DNA from: Candidatus Omnitrophota bacterium
GTDB lineage: Bacteria; Hinthialibacterota; Hinthialibacteria; OLB16
DNA length: 64,000 nucleotides
Reading direction: 5' to 3'
Assembly (NCBI GenBank): GCA_020632575.1
Contig: JACKFH010000017.1
Coordinates: 10,059 to 74,058 of the forward strand
The notes beneath the pieces are model-generated. The model searched no databases, was not told where the DNA came from, and saw only the letters and a list, made by a program, of their open reading frames with translations. How positions within the stretch are numbered: position 1 is the stretch's first letter; each line of letters opens with the position of its first letter. Positions 28,243 to 36,187 of the stretch are shown here, piece by piece. Both the position numbers and the translations under genes were made by a program.

Positions 28243-28923
28243 ATGCTCCGTTTTCTGTTTCTCCTCACCGCGGTTTTCCTTTTCACAACCGAGATTGCCA
28301 CCGCGAAGACCCTCTATGTTTCCAAGGCGGGAGACGGCTCGACGGGTGCGGACTGGGCTAACGCCTTCAACACCATCAATCAAGCCCTGACGGCCTCCGC
28401 CAGCGGCGATCAGATTTGGGTCGCATCGGGGACTTACAATGAGCATGTACCGCTCGTTGAAGGTGTCGCACTTTATGGAGGTTTTGCGGGAACGGAAGCG
28501 ACAGATGAAGCTTCTCTTCGTGATCCATTGAAGAATCACTCCACCATCGTGTCAACTAAGCGATCTAAACCGGTGTTTCGTGGGTTCACGAATACCATTT
28601 TAGACGGATTCACTATTACTTCATATAACAACACAGGAGGTGTTTCTGTTGATGAATGTTATATGACAATCGCAAATTGTGTGATCACCCAAAATTCGGC
28701 AGGAGGGATTGGCATCAGAAATTCCACAGTGGAACTCACGAATTGTCAGTTCCTGGACAATGAATCCCTTGGCGGCGCCGGGGCATATATCGAATCGAGT
28801 TCGGTTAGTTTTGATAGGTGTGTATTCTCAGGGAACGTATCCAGCAGTGGCGGGGGAGGACTAGGGACATTTTACTCAAAGGTCAAAATGGTGAATTGTC
28901 TCCTGACCAATAACGAAGCGGAC
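28243..28923 (+). pseudogene. Right-handed beta-helix protein, 5' part, split by an IS256-family element
   Basis: The first 227 codons of an exported beta-helix protein. It has a signal peptide (MLRFLFLLTAVFLFTTEIATA) and then the ‘KAGDGSTGADWANAFNTINQAL’ start and short repeats (NCVITQNSAGGIGIRN, NCQFLDNESLGGAGAYIES, RCVFSGNVSSSGGGGLG) typical of polysaccharide-binding or lyase-like parallel beta-helices. After GAC at 28921-28923 an insertion sequence begins and the frame soon stops at 28947. The rest continues at 30350 in the same frame. The intact gene would encode about 418 residues. Start: ATG 28243 with GGAGG 9 bases upstream. Confidence 0.85.
28916..28923. repeat. 8-bp target-site duplication, left copy
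   Basis: AAGCGGAC, repeated at 30342-30349 directly outside the other end of the insertion sequence. Eight or nine bases is the usual duplication for the IS256 family. Confidence 0.88.
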
Positions 28924-28950
28924 GTTGGTGCAACATTCCTTCTGTAAATT

Positions 28951-29043
28951 GAGAGTCCGTGTCCCGGCGCAGGGAGCGGAGGAAGCGCTGTGAGCGAAGC
29001 GAACGGCGCTGACGAAGCGACCGGAGCCGGGACACGGACTCTC
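28951..29043. repeat. Long hairpin inside the IS, 18-bp perfect arms
   Basis: GAGAGTCCGTGTCCCGGC at 28951-28968 is exactly inverted at 29026-29043. The 57-base interior contains a smaller AGCGC/GCGCT inverted repeat. It lies between the left IS end and the transposase. It may shield the transposase from read-through transcription, or be a REP/MITE-like passenger. Confidence 0.75.
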
Positions 29044-29100
29044 ACCGAAGTCTTCAGAAATGGGCGGGCCAAGTCGAATCTCTTTTTTGTGTGATCAAAC

Positions 29101-30291
29101 ATGAAAAGGAGCTTCAAAATGACCCAACCCAAATTCGATTCTGACCTTTACGAGCAAGTCATGCAACTCCTCATCCAGGAAGGCTCCGAGGGGGCCGCCG
29201 AAGTCCTCCGCGTCCTCCTCAACGAAGCCATGAAAATCGAGCGCTCTCAGGCCCTTTCCGCCCAGCCCTACGAGCGGAGTCCCGACCGAAAAGGCCACGC
29301 CAACGGTTTCAAACCCAAAACCGTCGAATCTCGTCTCGGCTCCCTGCGCCTCGACATTCCACAGGTCCGAGGCGACGTCGAGTACTATCCCTCCGCCTTG
29401 GAGAAAGGGGTGCGCAGTGAGCGCGCTCTGGTCGTCTCCATCGCCGAGATGTATGTCCAAGGCATCTCCACCCGCAAAGTCACCCAGGTTCTTGAGAAAC
29501 TGTGCGGCACACAGATCACCAGCACTCAGGTCAGCCGCGCGGCCAAGGCTCTCGACGATGAACTCGAAGCCTGGCGCAATCGGCCCTTGGGAAAAACCCC
29601 CTACCTCATGCTCGACGCCCGTTACGAAAAGGTCCGGGTCGACGGCGCCGTGCGTTCCTGCGCCGTCCTCGTGGCCACCGGCGTTCGAGAGGACGGGACT
29701 CGATCCGTCCTGGGCGTCAGCGTCTCCATGAGCGAGGCCGAAATCCACTGGAGGGAATTCCTCGGAAGCCTCAAGGAACGAGGGCTTCACGGCGTCACCT
29801 TCATCACCAGCGACGATCATGAAGGACTTCAAAAAGCCATCCAGTCCGCCTTTCAAGGAGCGGCTTGGCAGCGTTGCCAGACTCATCTCCAAAGGAACGC
29901 CTTCGCCTACATCCCCAAGACCGACATGAAGTCGCAAGTCGCCTCCGACATCCGCGACATCTTCAACGCTCCGGACCAGGAGGAGGCCGAAAGACGCCTT
30001 GGAATCGCCGTGGAAAAATACCGATCCACCGCCGCAAGACTCGCCGTCTGGATGGAGGAGAACATCCCCGAAGGTTTCGCCATCTACTCATTGCCGGAAC
30101 CACATCGAAAAAGAATGAGAACGTCCAACCCGCTCGAACGATTGAACAAGGAAATCAAGAAAAGAACTCGAGTCGCCACACTCTTCCCCAACGAAGACTC
30201 GTTGCTACGACTCGTCTCCGCCATTCTCTCGGAAATCTCCGACGAATGGGAAACCGGAAAAATCTATCTCAACATGAAGGAGATCGGCTGA
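29101..30291 (+). CDS. IS256-family transposase (Mutator type)
   Basis: 396 residues, full family length. The DDE triad is visible: Asp172 in ‘LMLDARYEKVR’, Asp238 in ‘FITSDDHEGL’, and Glu346 in ‘TSNPLERLNKEIKKRTRV’. ‘RCQTHLQRNAFAYIP’ between the second Asp and Glu is the C/H motif of the family. The start ATG at 29101 has an AAAGGAG-like site just after it at the second Met (29119), which is an alternative start. It catalyses transposition of the surrounding 1.4-kb element, which has inserted in a beta-helix gene. Confidence 0.93.
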   Translation: MKRSFKMTQPKFDSDLYEQVMQLLIQEGSEGAAEVLRVLLNEAMKIERSQALSAQPYERSPDRKGHANGFKPKTVESRLGSLRLDIPQVRGDVEYYPSALEKGVRSERALVVSIAEMYVQGISTRKVTQVLEKLCGTQITSTQVSRAAKALDDELEAWRNRPLGKTPYLMLDARYEKVRVDGAVRSCAVLVATGVREDGTRSVLGVSVSMSEAEIHWREFLGSLKERGLHGVTFITSDDHEGLQKAIQSAFQGAAWQRCQTHLQRNAFAYIPKTDMKSQVASDIRDIFNAPDQEEAERRLGIAVEKYRSTAARLAVWMEENIPEGFAIYSLPEPHRKRMRTSNPLERLNKEIKKRTRVATLFPNEDSLLRLVSAILSEISDEWETGKIYLNMKEIG

Positions 30292-30341
30292 CCCCGCCCA
30301 ATGCTGACTTCACCTTTTTACAGAACAGGGGTTGCTTCGCC

Positions 30342-30349
30342 AAGCGGAC
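30342..30349. repeat. 8-bp target-site duplication, right copy
   Basis: AAGCGGAC, matching 28916-28923; the host gene resumes with codon TAC at 30350. Confidence 0.88.
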
Positions 30350-30925
30350 TACGGTGGAGGCCTCGCGGTTGCATTCGAATCCGTAGTTGAGTTAATTGGA
30401 TGCACTTTTGATGGAAACACGTCACACTTGTGGGATGCTCAGCTTAGTCAGGTCATCGGGCAAGCGATTTATCAAGGACAGCCTGGCGGCCTTGATCCGC
30501 ACACCTCGGCTAAATGTACAAATTGTATTGTGTGGGATAGGTGGGGGCCTAAAAATAAGTTCTCGGTGGAATTTGTCTTCATTAACAGCGACGTTCTTGG
30601 GTTATTTGACGTACAGAATGACACCATCAAGCATACGGGCTCTTTCGATCTCGATCCACAGTTTGTCGATCCTGAAATGGGCAAGTTTCGACTCAAGTCA
30701 TACTCACCCTGCATCGATTCCGGGACCGTGACCGTCTTGAACCAAGACCTCGACCGGAACCCAAGGGCGGTTGATGTCGTCGGCGTTGGCCGGGACGGCC
30801 CCGGAGCTTTCGACATGGGCTGTTACGAATACCAGATCAAGCCGGCGGACATGAACTCGGATGGAATGGTGAACGGCGAGGACCTGCTGATCTTTCAAGA
30901 GGAGTGGATGCGGGAGAGGGAGTGA
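30350..30925 (+). pseudogene. Right-handed beta-helix protein, 3' part (after the IS)
   Basis: The last 191 codons of the gene interrupted at 28923. The reading resumes as YGGGLAVAFESVVELIGCTFDGN, the same repeat type as before the insertion, then ‘DPQFVDPEMGKFRLKSYSPCIDSG’ (the closing motif of choice-of-anchor-Q beta-helices) and ‘GAFDMGCYEY’. It ends with a short dockerin-like segment (DMNSDGMVNGEDLLIFQEEWM). Removing the IS and one duplication joins ...NEAD to YGGG without frameshift. Without its signal peptide this part is unlikely to be made. Confidence 0.85.
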
Positions 30926-30934
30926 GGCGGGAAG

Positions 30935-31172
30935 CAGGAGTCCAACTCCTGGCGAAGTCCGCGCCGGAGTGATAACTCCGGCGCGAGCACCGAGGAGCAC
31001 GATCAGTTTCGATGGGCAAGGCTCCGGCGGGGGAGTACAACTCCCGTCGAAATGCGTCCTGGAGTTATAACTCCAGGACGAGCACCAATGGGGGCTTACC
31101 GATAACTCCAATTCGCGGGGCTCGTTCGGGAACTGTGATTCCCGAACGTTTTTCGACGGGAGTTGTACTCCC
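30935..31172. repeat. REP-like hairpin block 2 upstream of the RAYT gene
   Basis: Six hairpins in 238 bases: CAGGAGT/ACTCCTG (30935-30951), GCGCCGGAGT/ACTCCGGCGC (30961-30984), GGGAGT/ACTCCC (31031-31045), GTCCTGGAGT/ACTCCAGGAC (31056-31079), CGTTCGGGAA/TTCCCGAACG (31123-31148) and GGGAGT/ACTCCC (31158-31172). Shared spacers GTCGAA and CGAGCACC between hairpins show that composite units (BIME-like) are repeated. The last hairpin ends 25 bases before the RAYT start codon. Confidence 0.88.
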
Positions 31173-31197
31173 CCATCCAGGTTGGCACAATCCGAAA

Positions 31198-31743
31198 ATG
31201 GCGAATCGATATCGAATCTCCGCCGACACAAACATCTATTTCACCACCAGCACTCTTGTTTGGTGGACTCCGGTTTTCATCTCCTCAAAGACATGCGACA
31301 TCCTCTGCGACAGCCTCAACTTCTGCCGAGAGAAGAAAGACCTTCGGGTGCACGGTTATGTGATTATGCCTACCCACTTCCATGCCATTCTCTCCACCGA
31401 GGACAGCACTGACCTCAGCTCGGTTCTACGCGACCTGAAAAGACATACCAGCCAAGCCTTGGTGGAGTATTTCGAGAATTCCGAATGGCAGCTTCCACTA
31501 CGCGCATTCGAGAGGGCGGCGCGCGGGTTGCCGGACGGTCGCAAGCACAAGGTTTGGGAGGAATCCTTTCATCCGAAAGGGTTGTTCACGCCCGATGTGT
31601 TCGGTCAGAAGTTGGAGTACATCCACTCGAACCCAGTGAGAAAAGGGCTTGTTTCGGAAGCCTCGCATTGGATTTATTCGAGTGCGCGATTCTATGAGAC
31701 GGGCGAGGAAGGACCGGTGACCGTGGATTGGGTGGAGATGTAA
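31198..31743 (+). CDS. REP-associated tyrosine transposase (RAYT, Y1_Tnp)
   Basis: 181 residues. The HUH motif is H60-F61-H62 in ‘VIMPTHFHAIL’, and the catalytic tyrosine is Tyr141 in ‘YIHSNPVRKGL’, the hallmark of RAYT proteins. This family is derived from IS200/IS605 single-strand transposases and is single-copy and chromosomally maintained; it is thought to bind and cleave REP hairpins and so generate or spread them. REP-like hairpins lie on both sides, 25 bases upstream and 18 bases downstream, which strongly supports the call. The frame is open upstream through the repeats to 31012, but the ATG at 31198 is where family similarity starts. Confidence 0.93.
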   Translation: MANRYRISADTNIYFTTSTLVWWTPVFISSKTCDILCDSLNFCREKKDLRVHGYVIMPTHFHAILSTEDSTDLSSVLRDLKRHTSQALVEYFENSEWQLPLRAFERAARGLPDGRKHKVWEESFHPKGLFTPDVFGQKLEYIHSNPVRKGLVSEASHWIYSSARFYETGEEGPVTVDWVEM

Positions 31744-31760
31744 CGATGGGGTTTGCTTGG

Positions 31761-31809
31761 GGGAGTACAACTCCCGTCGAAGTCCGCACCGGAGTCATAA
31801 CTCCGGCGC
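31761..31809. repeat. REP-like hairpin block 3 downstream of the RAYT gene
   Basis: GGGAGT/ACTCCC (31761-31775), the spacer GTCGAAGTCCG, then GCACCGGAGT/ACTCCGGCGC (31786-31809, one mismatch) followed by CGAGCACC. It repeats the composite unit at 31031-31090 in the same orientation, so the RAYT gene is bracketed by direct copies. The block ends 17 bases before the stop of the next gene. Confidence 0.86.
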
Positions 31810-31825
31810 GAGCACCGATCGGAGC

Positions 31826-32545
31826 CTACCGGTAACTCCACAAGGCGCGGTCCTGAAGGTGGGGGATCTCGTTGAAGGAGCTGAGGGTGAATTTTCCTTG
31901 GGTGAAGAGGAAGGTGGTGAGGGAGGCGTTGCGGACCATCCAGGAGAGTTGGAGGGTGGTCTCGGCGGTGGTGTTGAGAGCGTATTGCATTCCCACTCCG
32001 ATGGGGCCGCCCGAGGTGAAGGCGGCGATGTGGCTGCCGCTGCCGGCCGGATTGGTCATTTGACCGATGGCCGATTCCACACGGGCAACGAAATCCTTCC
32101 AGGACTCCACACGCTCCATCTGAATGGCGCCGCCGAGCCAATGCCTCATCGCGGTCTCGAACATTCTTTGGTAGGTGCGGTAGCGATCCTGTTTCTCGGT
32201 CGCCTCCTTGAAGGCTTGGTATTCCAGGTCGAGGGCGGGATCGATTTCACGGAGTTCGTGAAGGTGATTGTATAGGAACTCCTCGGCCTGGTACTCATTC
32301 AGTTCGGGAAGCCGTTGAAGAGGCGGGCAAGGAAGGCCTCGCTCAGCATAGACCTCTCGAACGATCTCCGCGGAGTCGATCTGACGTTTCAATTCGCCGG
32401 CATAAATGGCGTCGAGTTTGAGGCTCTGGTCGCACCAGAACTCGCCGAGGAGTCTTGCCTGTTTTTGACCGAGTTCGGACAGACGGTCGTAATTGTCTGT
32501 GAGAAAGGAGGCCTGTCCATGGCGGACCAACACAAGGAGACTCAT
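31826..32545 (-). CDS. Histidine phosphatase family protein (phosphoglycerate-mutase-like)
   Basis: 239 residues. The N-terminal ‘LLVLVRHGQAS’ carries the catalytic RHG motif with the phospho-acceptor His, and ‘LSELGQKQARLLGEFW’ follows as in this superfamily. The second catalytic region is ‘IAAFTSGGPIGVGM’, where the second His of the family seems replaced by Ser/Gly. Substrate unknown; could be a phosphatase on small phosphoesters. The ATG overlaps the stop of the upstream SGNH gene by 4 bases, so it is translationally coupled to it and to the PVC cytochrome gene. Confidence 0.8.
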   Translation of the reverse strand: MSLLVLVRHGQASFLTDNYDRLSELGQKQARLLGEFWCDQSLKLDAIYAGELKRQIDSAEIVREVYAERGLPCPPLQRLPELNEYQAEEFLYNHLHELREIDPALDLEYQAFKEATEKQDRYRTYQRMFETAMRHWLGGAIQMERVESWKDFVARVESAIGQMTNPAGSGSHIAAFTSGGPIGVGMQYALNTTAETTLQLSWMVRNASLTTFLFTQGKFTLSSFNEIPHLQDRALWSYR

Positions 32546-33204
32546 TCGGAGAGATGCTCTCGAACCAGGTCGGACCAGATTTCGTACCCCTTGTTGTTGA
32601 GGTGGAGACCATCCTCGAGGAAAAGTTCCTTTTTCGGTTTTCCATCCTCGCCGATCATGGGAGCGTCGATATCGATGAAGATCTGGTGGTTATCCTGAGA
32701 GGCTTCCTTCTCGATCAGGTCGTTGGCCTTCCGCATCTCATCGACCAGATTCCAGCGGGAGAGGCTCGGTTTGATGGCGATATAGATCAGTCGGGTCTCC
32801 GGCAGGTTCTTCCTCACAATACCCGCGAAGGTTTTGTAATCCTCGAGAACTTGTTCAGCCGATTTCCCGGCGGCGATATCGTTGTCGCCCGCATAGAACA
32901 CAACGGTCTTCGGGTGATAGGGAATCAAGATGCGATCGGCGAAGTGGATGGAATCGGCAATCTGCGATCCGCCGAATCCGCGATTGATCACCGGCAGATT
33001 GGGAAAGAAGGCGTCCACATCCCAAAACCGAATGCTGGAACTTCCGATGAACAAGATGCCATTTTGCGGCGGTGGGTTTTCTTTGTCGGTCTGTTCGAAG
33101 AATTGAATCTCATCTTCCCACCTGGAGGAATCGTGCTCGGCTTGCGCGGGTGTCATGGTCAGGCAGACCATGACAAGAACGAGGATCGAAATCGTGGATC
33201 TCAT
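32542..33204 (-). CDS. Exported SGNH/GDSL-family hydrolase
   Basis: 220 residues. Signal peptide at about residues 1-22 (ISILVLVMVCLTMTPAQA), then SGNH blocks: GILFIGSSSIRFW (block I Ser), NRGFGGSQ (block II Gly), FYAGDNDIA (block III Asn) and DGLHLNNKGY (block V Asp and His). All catalytic residues are visible, so it is a likely periplasmic esterase acting on carbohydrate or lipid esters. The frame is open to 33870 but only the part from 33204 is protein-like. ATG overlaps the stop of the upstream PVC gene (ATGA). Confidence 0.86.
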   Translation of the reverse strand: MRSTISILVLVMVCLTMTPAQAEHDSSRWEDEIQFFEQTDKENPPPQNGILFIGSSSIRFWDVDAFFPNLPVINRGFGGSQIADSIHFADRILIPYHPKTVVFYAGDNDIAAGKSAEQVLEDYKTFAGIVRKNLPETRLIYIAIKPSLSRWNLVDEMRKANDLIEKEASQDNHQIFIDIDAPMIGEDGKPKKELFLEDGLHLNNKGYEIWSDLVREHLSE

Positions 33205-36131
33205 TTGACGCCATCTCCTTTCAAATACCCGATCAGATCGGCGAGGTCCTGTCGGGACATGTTCTTTTCGAGTTCCTGGGGCATGAGGGAGAGATTGGTG
33301 GAGTAGATGTCCTCGATGTCCGATCGTAGGATGGTCTCCTCCTCGCCCTTGGCGCGTCGGAGGGTGATGCTGGTGGGAGTTTCGCCGGCGATCAATCCGG
33401 TGAGGACATCGCCATCGACGGTCTCGACGACATAGTTGACGAAACTGGGCACGGTCTCGTGGTTCGGGATCAGAATGTGCAACAGGAGGGATTCCCGCGG
33501 CTGAGTTCGGATGCCGGTGAGGTCGGGTCCAACCTCGGTTCCGGCGCCGTCCAGGAAATGACACTGAGCGCAATGGACCTTGAACATTTCGAAACCATGG
33601 TCGGGATGGGTTTCGAGATCCAGCACCGACTTGTAGTCCTCGAACACTTTCTTCCGGTCGACATCCTTGATCCCTTCGAAAATCTTTTTCGCTCTGGCCT
33701 GGACTTCTTCGTTCGAACTGTTGAGAAGGCGCTTCCGTTGACTCGGTTCGATCGAGGAGGACTGAATGTCCCCTTTCTCCAAAGCGGTGAGGAAAGTGGA
33801 GATATGGTGACCGCGAGTGAGCACGTTCGAGATGATGGCTGCACGGACCGGTGGAGTCAGACTCCTCCAACGATCCTTTTCGGAAAGGAATTCGCCCGCC
33901 TCGGGTTCGGGCATTTGGGCAAGCGCCTTGGCGGCGGCAATCTGGAGATCTTGGGGCGCGTAGGGATTTACCAATTCCTCGAGCGTCTCACCGACCTTGA
34001 TGTAAGTGGAATACTGCAGGAAATCCACAGCGGCGAGACGGTCATCGATAGGTGCGTCGGCATGGGTGGCGAGGTTCATTGCTGATTCGACCAATGAGGA
34101 AATCCGATTGGCGACCTTCTCGTTTTCGCCGGCGAGAAAGACAAGGAGATCTTTTTGGCCCCGCGCTTCGGATTTCTTTTGGAGGGATTCGATCAGGCCG
34201 ACCAAGGCAGCCTCTTCCCATTCGGCGTCTTCCGGAGCGGCGGTTTCAGTCAGAACGGAGACTCGATCCCGGATACTTTCTAGGCTCTCCTGGTTCGCGA
34301 GGATAATGCAGATCGATTTGAGAAAATCTCGATATCCCTCGCCGGTGCGGTCCCGCCACTCCAGCGCCTCTGCAAGAAGCTCACCCGCATTATCGCCAAC
34401 CGAGCAGAGGACGGCGGTGCGTGTCCAGGAATCGTCAATCCCTTTTTCGGCGATTTGCGACAAAGCGTCGAACTTACCCGGCGAGTCGAATTCACCCAGG
34501 GTCAGGGCTGTTTGAAATCTCACTCGGAGATCGGGATCCTCGGAGTGGGCAAGAACGGATCGCTTCAGGTTATCCGAGCCCTCTTGGAGATGCCGTCCGG
34601 CCAACTTCACCGAGTTCTCCCGAACGCCTGGCTCCGAGTCGGAGAGTCCCGCCAAGATTTCTTTTTCGGATAAGGAATCGAATCCTTCGAGCAACCAAAG
34701 GGCGAGGACTCGTCCCTGTGGGGTGGCGCCATGTGTCGCTTTCTTTCGAAGAAGTTCCAGGGGCGCCTCCGCTTTTCTTTCGATCAGGAGACGTTGCGCG
34801 GCCTCTCTCCACCAACTGTTGGGGTTGTCGAGGAGTTCAACCAGATCGGCGGTTTTCATATCCGCTGGAAATTGGGGTGGGATGTGAGCGTCGATTTCGG
34901 TCGACTTTCCTTTGAACCGATAGATCCGTCCCATGTCTTTTCCAGTTTCGAAATCGGTGATGGCTCGAATCGCCTCGGGGAGATAGGTCGGATGCTCGAT
35001 GGTCTTGCGGTACATATCGCAGAGGTAGAGTGCTCCATCGGGTCCATTCGCGAGATTGACCGGGCGGAACCAATTGTCGGTGGAGGCTAGGAACTCGACT
35101 TTTTCTCTCGGCCGCTCGGCGGAAAAGGAGGCCCCATCGGGCTCTCGAAAGGCTCGATGGACCAAATTCCCGGTGGGGTCGCAGACAAACTGATTCCCAT
35201 AGAAATCCGGAGGGAGGGCCGCGCCTCGGTAGATCTGAAGACCACAGGCGGCGGTGAAGGTTTGGGCATGGGAGATGGCGGTGGTGATGTTGTCGCTAAT
35301 CGGGAAGAGGCGCACGGGATCGCCGGTTCCATAGAGATTTTGGACCGCCTGGGTCACCGGAAAATAGGGGTTGCGCGAGAGCGATTCGAAATCGAGGACT
35401 ACGTGCTCGGCGGGCTTCCGATTGGAGCAGACGAATCGTCGACCATAGTCATCAAAGGTTTGGCCGAATTGGGCTTGGCCGGGGATGATTTCAACCTCGA
35501 GTGTCTCGGGATTGAACCGGAAATCGTTCCGTTTGGTCTCCACCGGCTTGCGGTCCGGGTGTTTGGGGGAAGTCACCTCCCCGCCGCTGAGGCCATTGGT
35601 GAGGTAGATCCAGCCATCCAGGCCAAGCGTTGGGTGACTCACTCGAAGTTGGGTCGACCCCCCTTTGGAAAAACCGGTGAGCCAGATCTGGCGAATGTCG
35701 GCCCGCCCATCGCCATCGGTGTCTTTCAGATAGAGGACCTCGGGAGCGCAGGTGACAATGACGCCGCCCTCCCATGGCAGGATGCCGTTCGGGAAAGTGA
35801 ACCCATCGGCGAAGGTGACACGGGACTCGTAGTAACCATCGCCATCTTTGTCCTCGAGTCGGGCGATCCGACCCGCAGGGGGGTCCCCTTCTGGCGGGCC
35901 GGAAGGGTAACCGATGTTTTCGACCACGTAGAGACGGCCCCACTCATCAAAAGCGAGGGCGACAGGGTCCATGATTGTGGGTTCGTTCGAAACCAGGGAG
36001 GCTTCAACCTCGGGGTTCAGTTGGAAAAGTTTCAAGGAATCGGGAGGGGAAACCGGGTCAACTGGCTCCGAGGACGCTGGGTGCGCTTCAATTAAAAGGA
36101 GGGATAGGATTAAGAGAATTCGATAGGCCAT
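33201..36131 (-). CDS. PVC-type dehydrogenase/HEAT-repeat cytochrome with CxxCH
   Basis: 976 residues. A signal peptide is followed by a beta-propeller of the PVC membrane-bound dehydrogenase type (FDEWGRLYVVEN, EDKDGDGYYESRVTFADGF, DTDGDGRADIRQIW; residues about 50-400). HEAT-like helical repeats span about 430-820. A c-type cytochrome end holds heme-binding Cys854-x-x-Cys857-His858 (HCAQCHFLDG) and ‘VGPDLTGI’. The family is abundant in Planctomycetes, Verrucomicrobia and relatives and is thought to oxidise sugars or alcohols in the periplasm; the substrate is unknown. It heads a three-gene coupled unit with an SGNH esterase and a histidine phosphatase. Confidence 0.88.
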   Translation of the reverse strand: MAYRILLILSLLLIEAHPASSEPVDPVSPPDSLKLFQLNPEVEASLVSNEPTIMDPVALAFDEWGRLYVVENIGYPSGPPEGDPPAGRIARLEDKDGDGYYESRVTFADGFTFPNGILPWEGGVIVTCAPEVLYLKDTDGDGRADIRQIWLTGFSKGGSTQLRVSHPTLGLDGWIYLTNGLSGGEVTSPKHPDRKPVETKRNDFRFNPETLEVEIIPGQAQFGQTFDDYGRRFVCSNRKPAEHVVLDFESLSRNPYFPVTQAVQNLYGTGDPVRLFPISDNITTAISHAQTFTAACGLQIYRGAALPPDFYGNQFVCDPTGNLVHRAFREPDGASFSAERPREKVEFLASTDNWFRPVNLANGPDGALYLCDMYRKTIEHPTYLPEAIRAITDFETGKDMGRIYRFKGKSTEIDAHIPPQFPADMKTADLVELLDNPNSWWREAAQRLLIERKAEAPLELLRKKATHGATPQGRVLALWLLEGFDSLSEKEILAGLSDSEPGVRENSVKLAGRHLQEGSDNLKRSVLAHSEDPDLRVRFQTALTLGEFDSPGKFDALSQIAEKGIDDSWTRTAVLCSVGDNAGELLAEALEWRDRTGEGYRDFLKSICIILANQESLESIRDRVSVLTETAAPEDAEWEEAALVGLIESLQKKSEARGQKDLLVFLAGENEKVANRISSLVESAMNLATHADAPIDDRLAAVDFLQYSTYIKVGETLEELVNPYAPQDLQIAAAKALAQMPEPEAGEFLSEKDRWRSLTPPVRAAIISNVLTRGHHISTFLTALEKGDIQSSSIEPSQRKRLLNSSNEEVQARAKKIFEGIKDVDRKKVFEDYKSVLDLETHPDHGFEMFKVHCAQCHFLDGAGTEVGPDLTGIRTQPRESLLLHILIPNHETVPSFVNYVVETVDGDVLTGLIAGETPTSITLRRAKGEEETILRSDIEDIYSTNLSLMPQELEKNMSRQDLADLIGYLKGDGVK

Positions 36132-36187
36132 AGAGAGGGAGGGTATCGAAAATCGAAATCTTTTGAACCTTCCCTGACCGACTATGT

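Larger units (their letters stand above)
28924..30341 (+). mobile_element. Complete IS256-family insertion sequence, 1418 bp
   Basis: Flanked by the duplication AAGCGGAC. The first 25 bases and the reverse complement of the last 25 align without gaps: both have G at 1 and 4, GCAAC at 7-11 and TTCTGTAAA at 17-25, forming imperfect terminal inverted repeats. It contains one intact transposase gene (29101-30291) and, between the left end and that gene, a large 18-bp perfect inverted repeat (28951-29043). No other cargo. The intact ends, transposase and duplication suggest a recent insertion. Confidence 0.9.

Noticed and set aside
29095..29937. 280-codon minus-strand frame opposite the transposase
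   Set aside because: Antisense to a DDE transposase with intact catalytic residues.
28940..30325. Shorter insertion-sequence boundary at the TTCTGTAAA repeats
   Set aside because: Flanks there show no direct repeat; extending to 28924 and 30341 lengthens the inverted repeats to 25 bases and gives a perfect 8-bp duplication and frame restoration.
30935..31172. Hairpin array considered as a CRISPR
   Set aside because: The units are palindromes of differing lengths without uniform repeats and unique equal-length spacers, and no cas genes are present.
35157..36095. 312-codon plus-strand frame opposite the PVC cytochrome
   Set aside because: Antisense to a clear beta-propeller and with no domain of its own.
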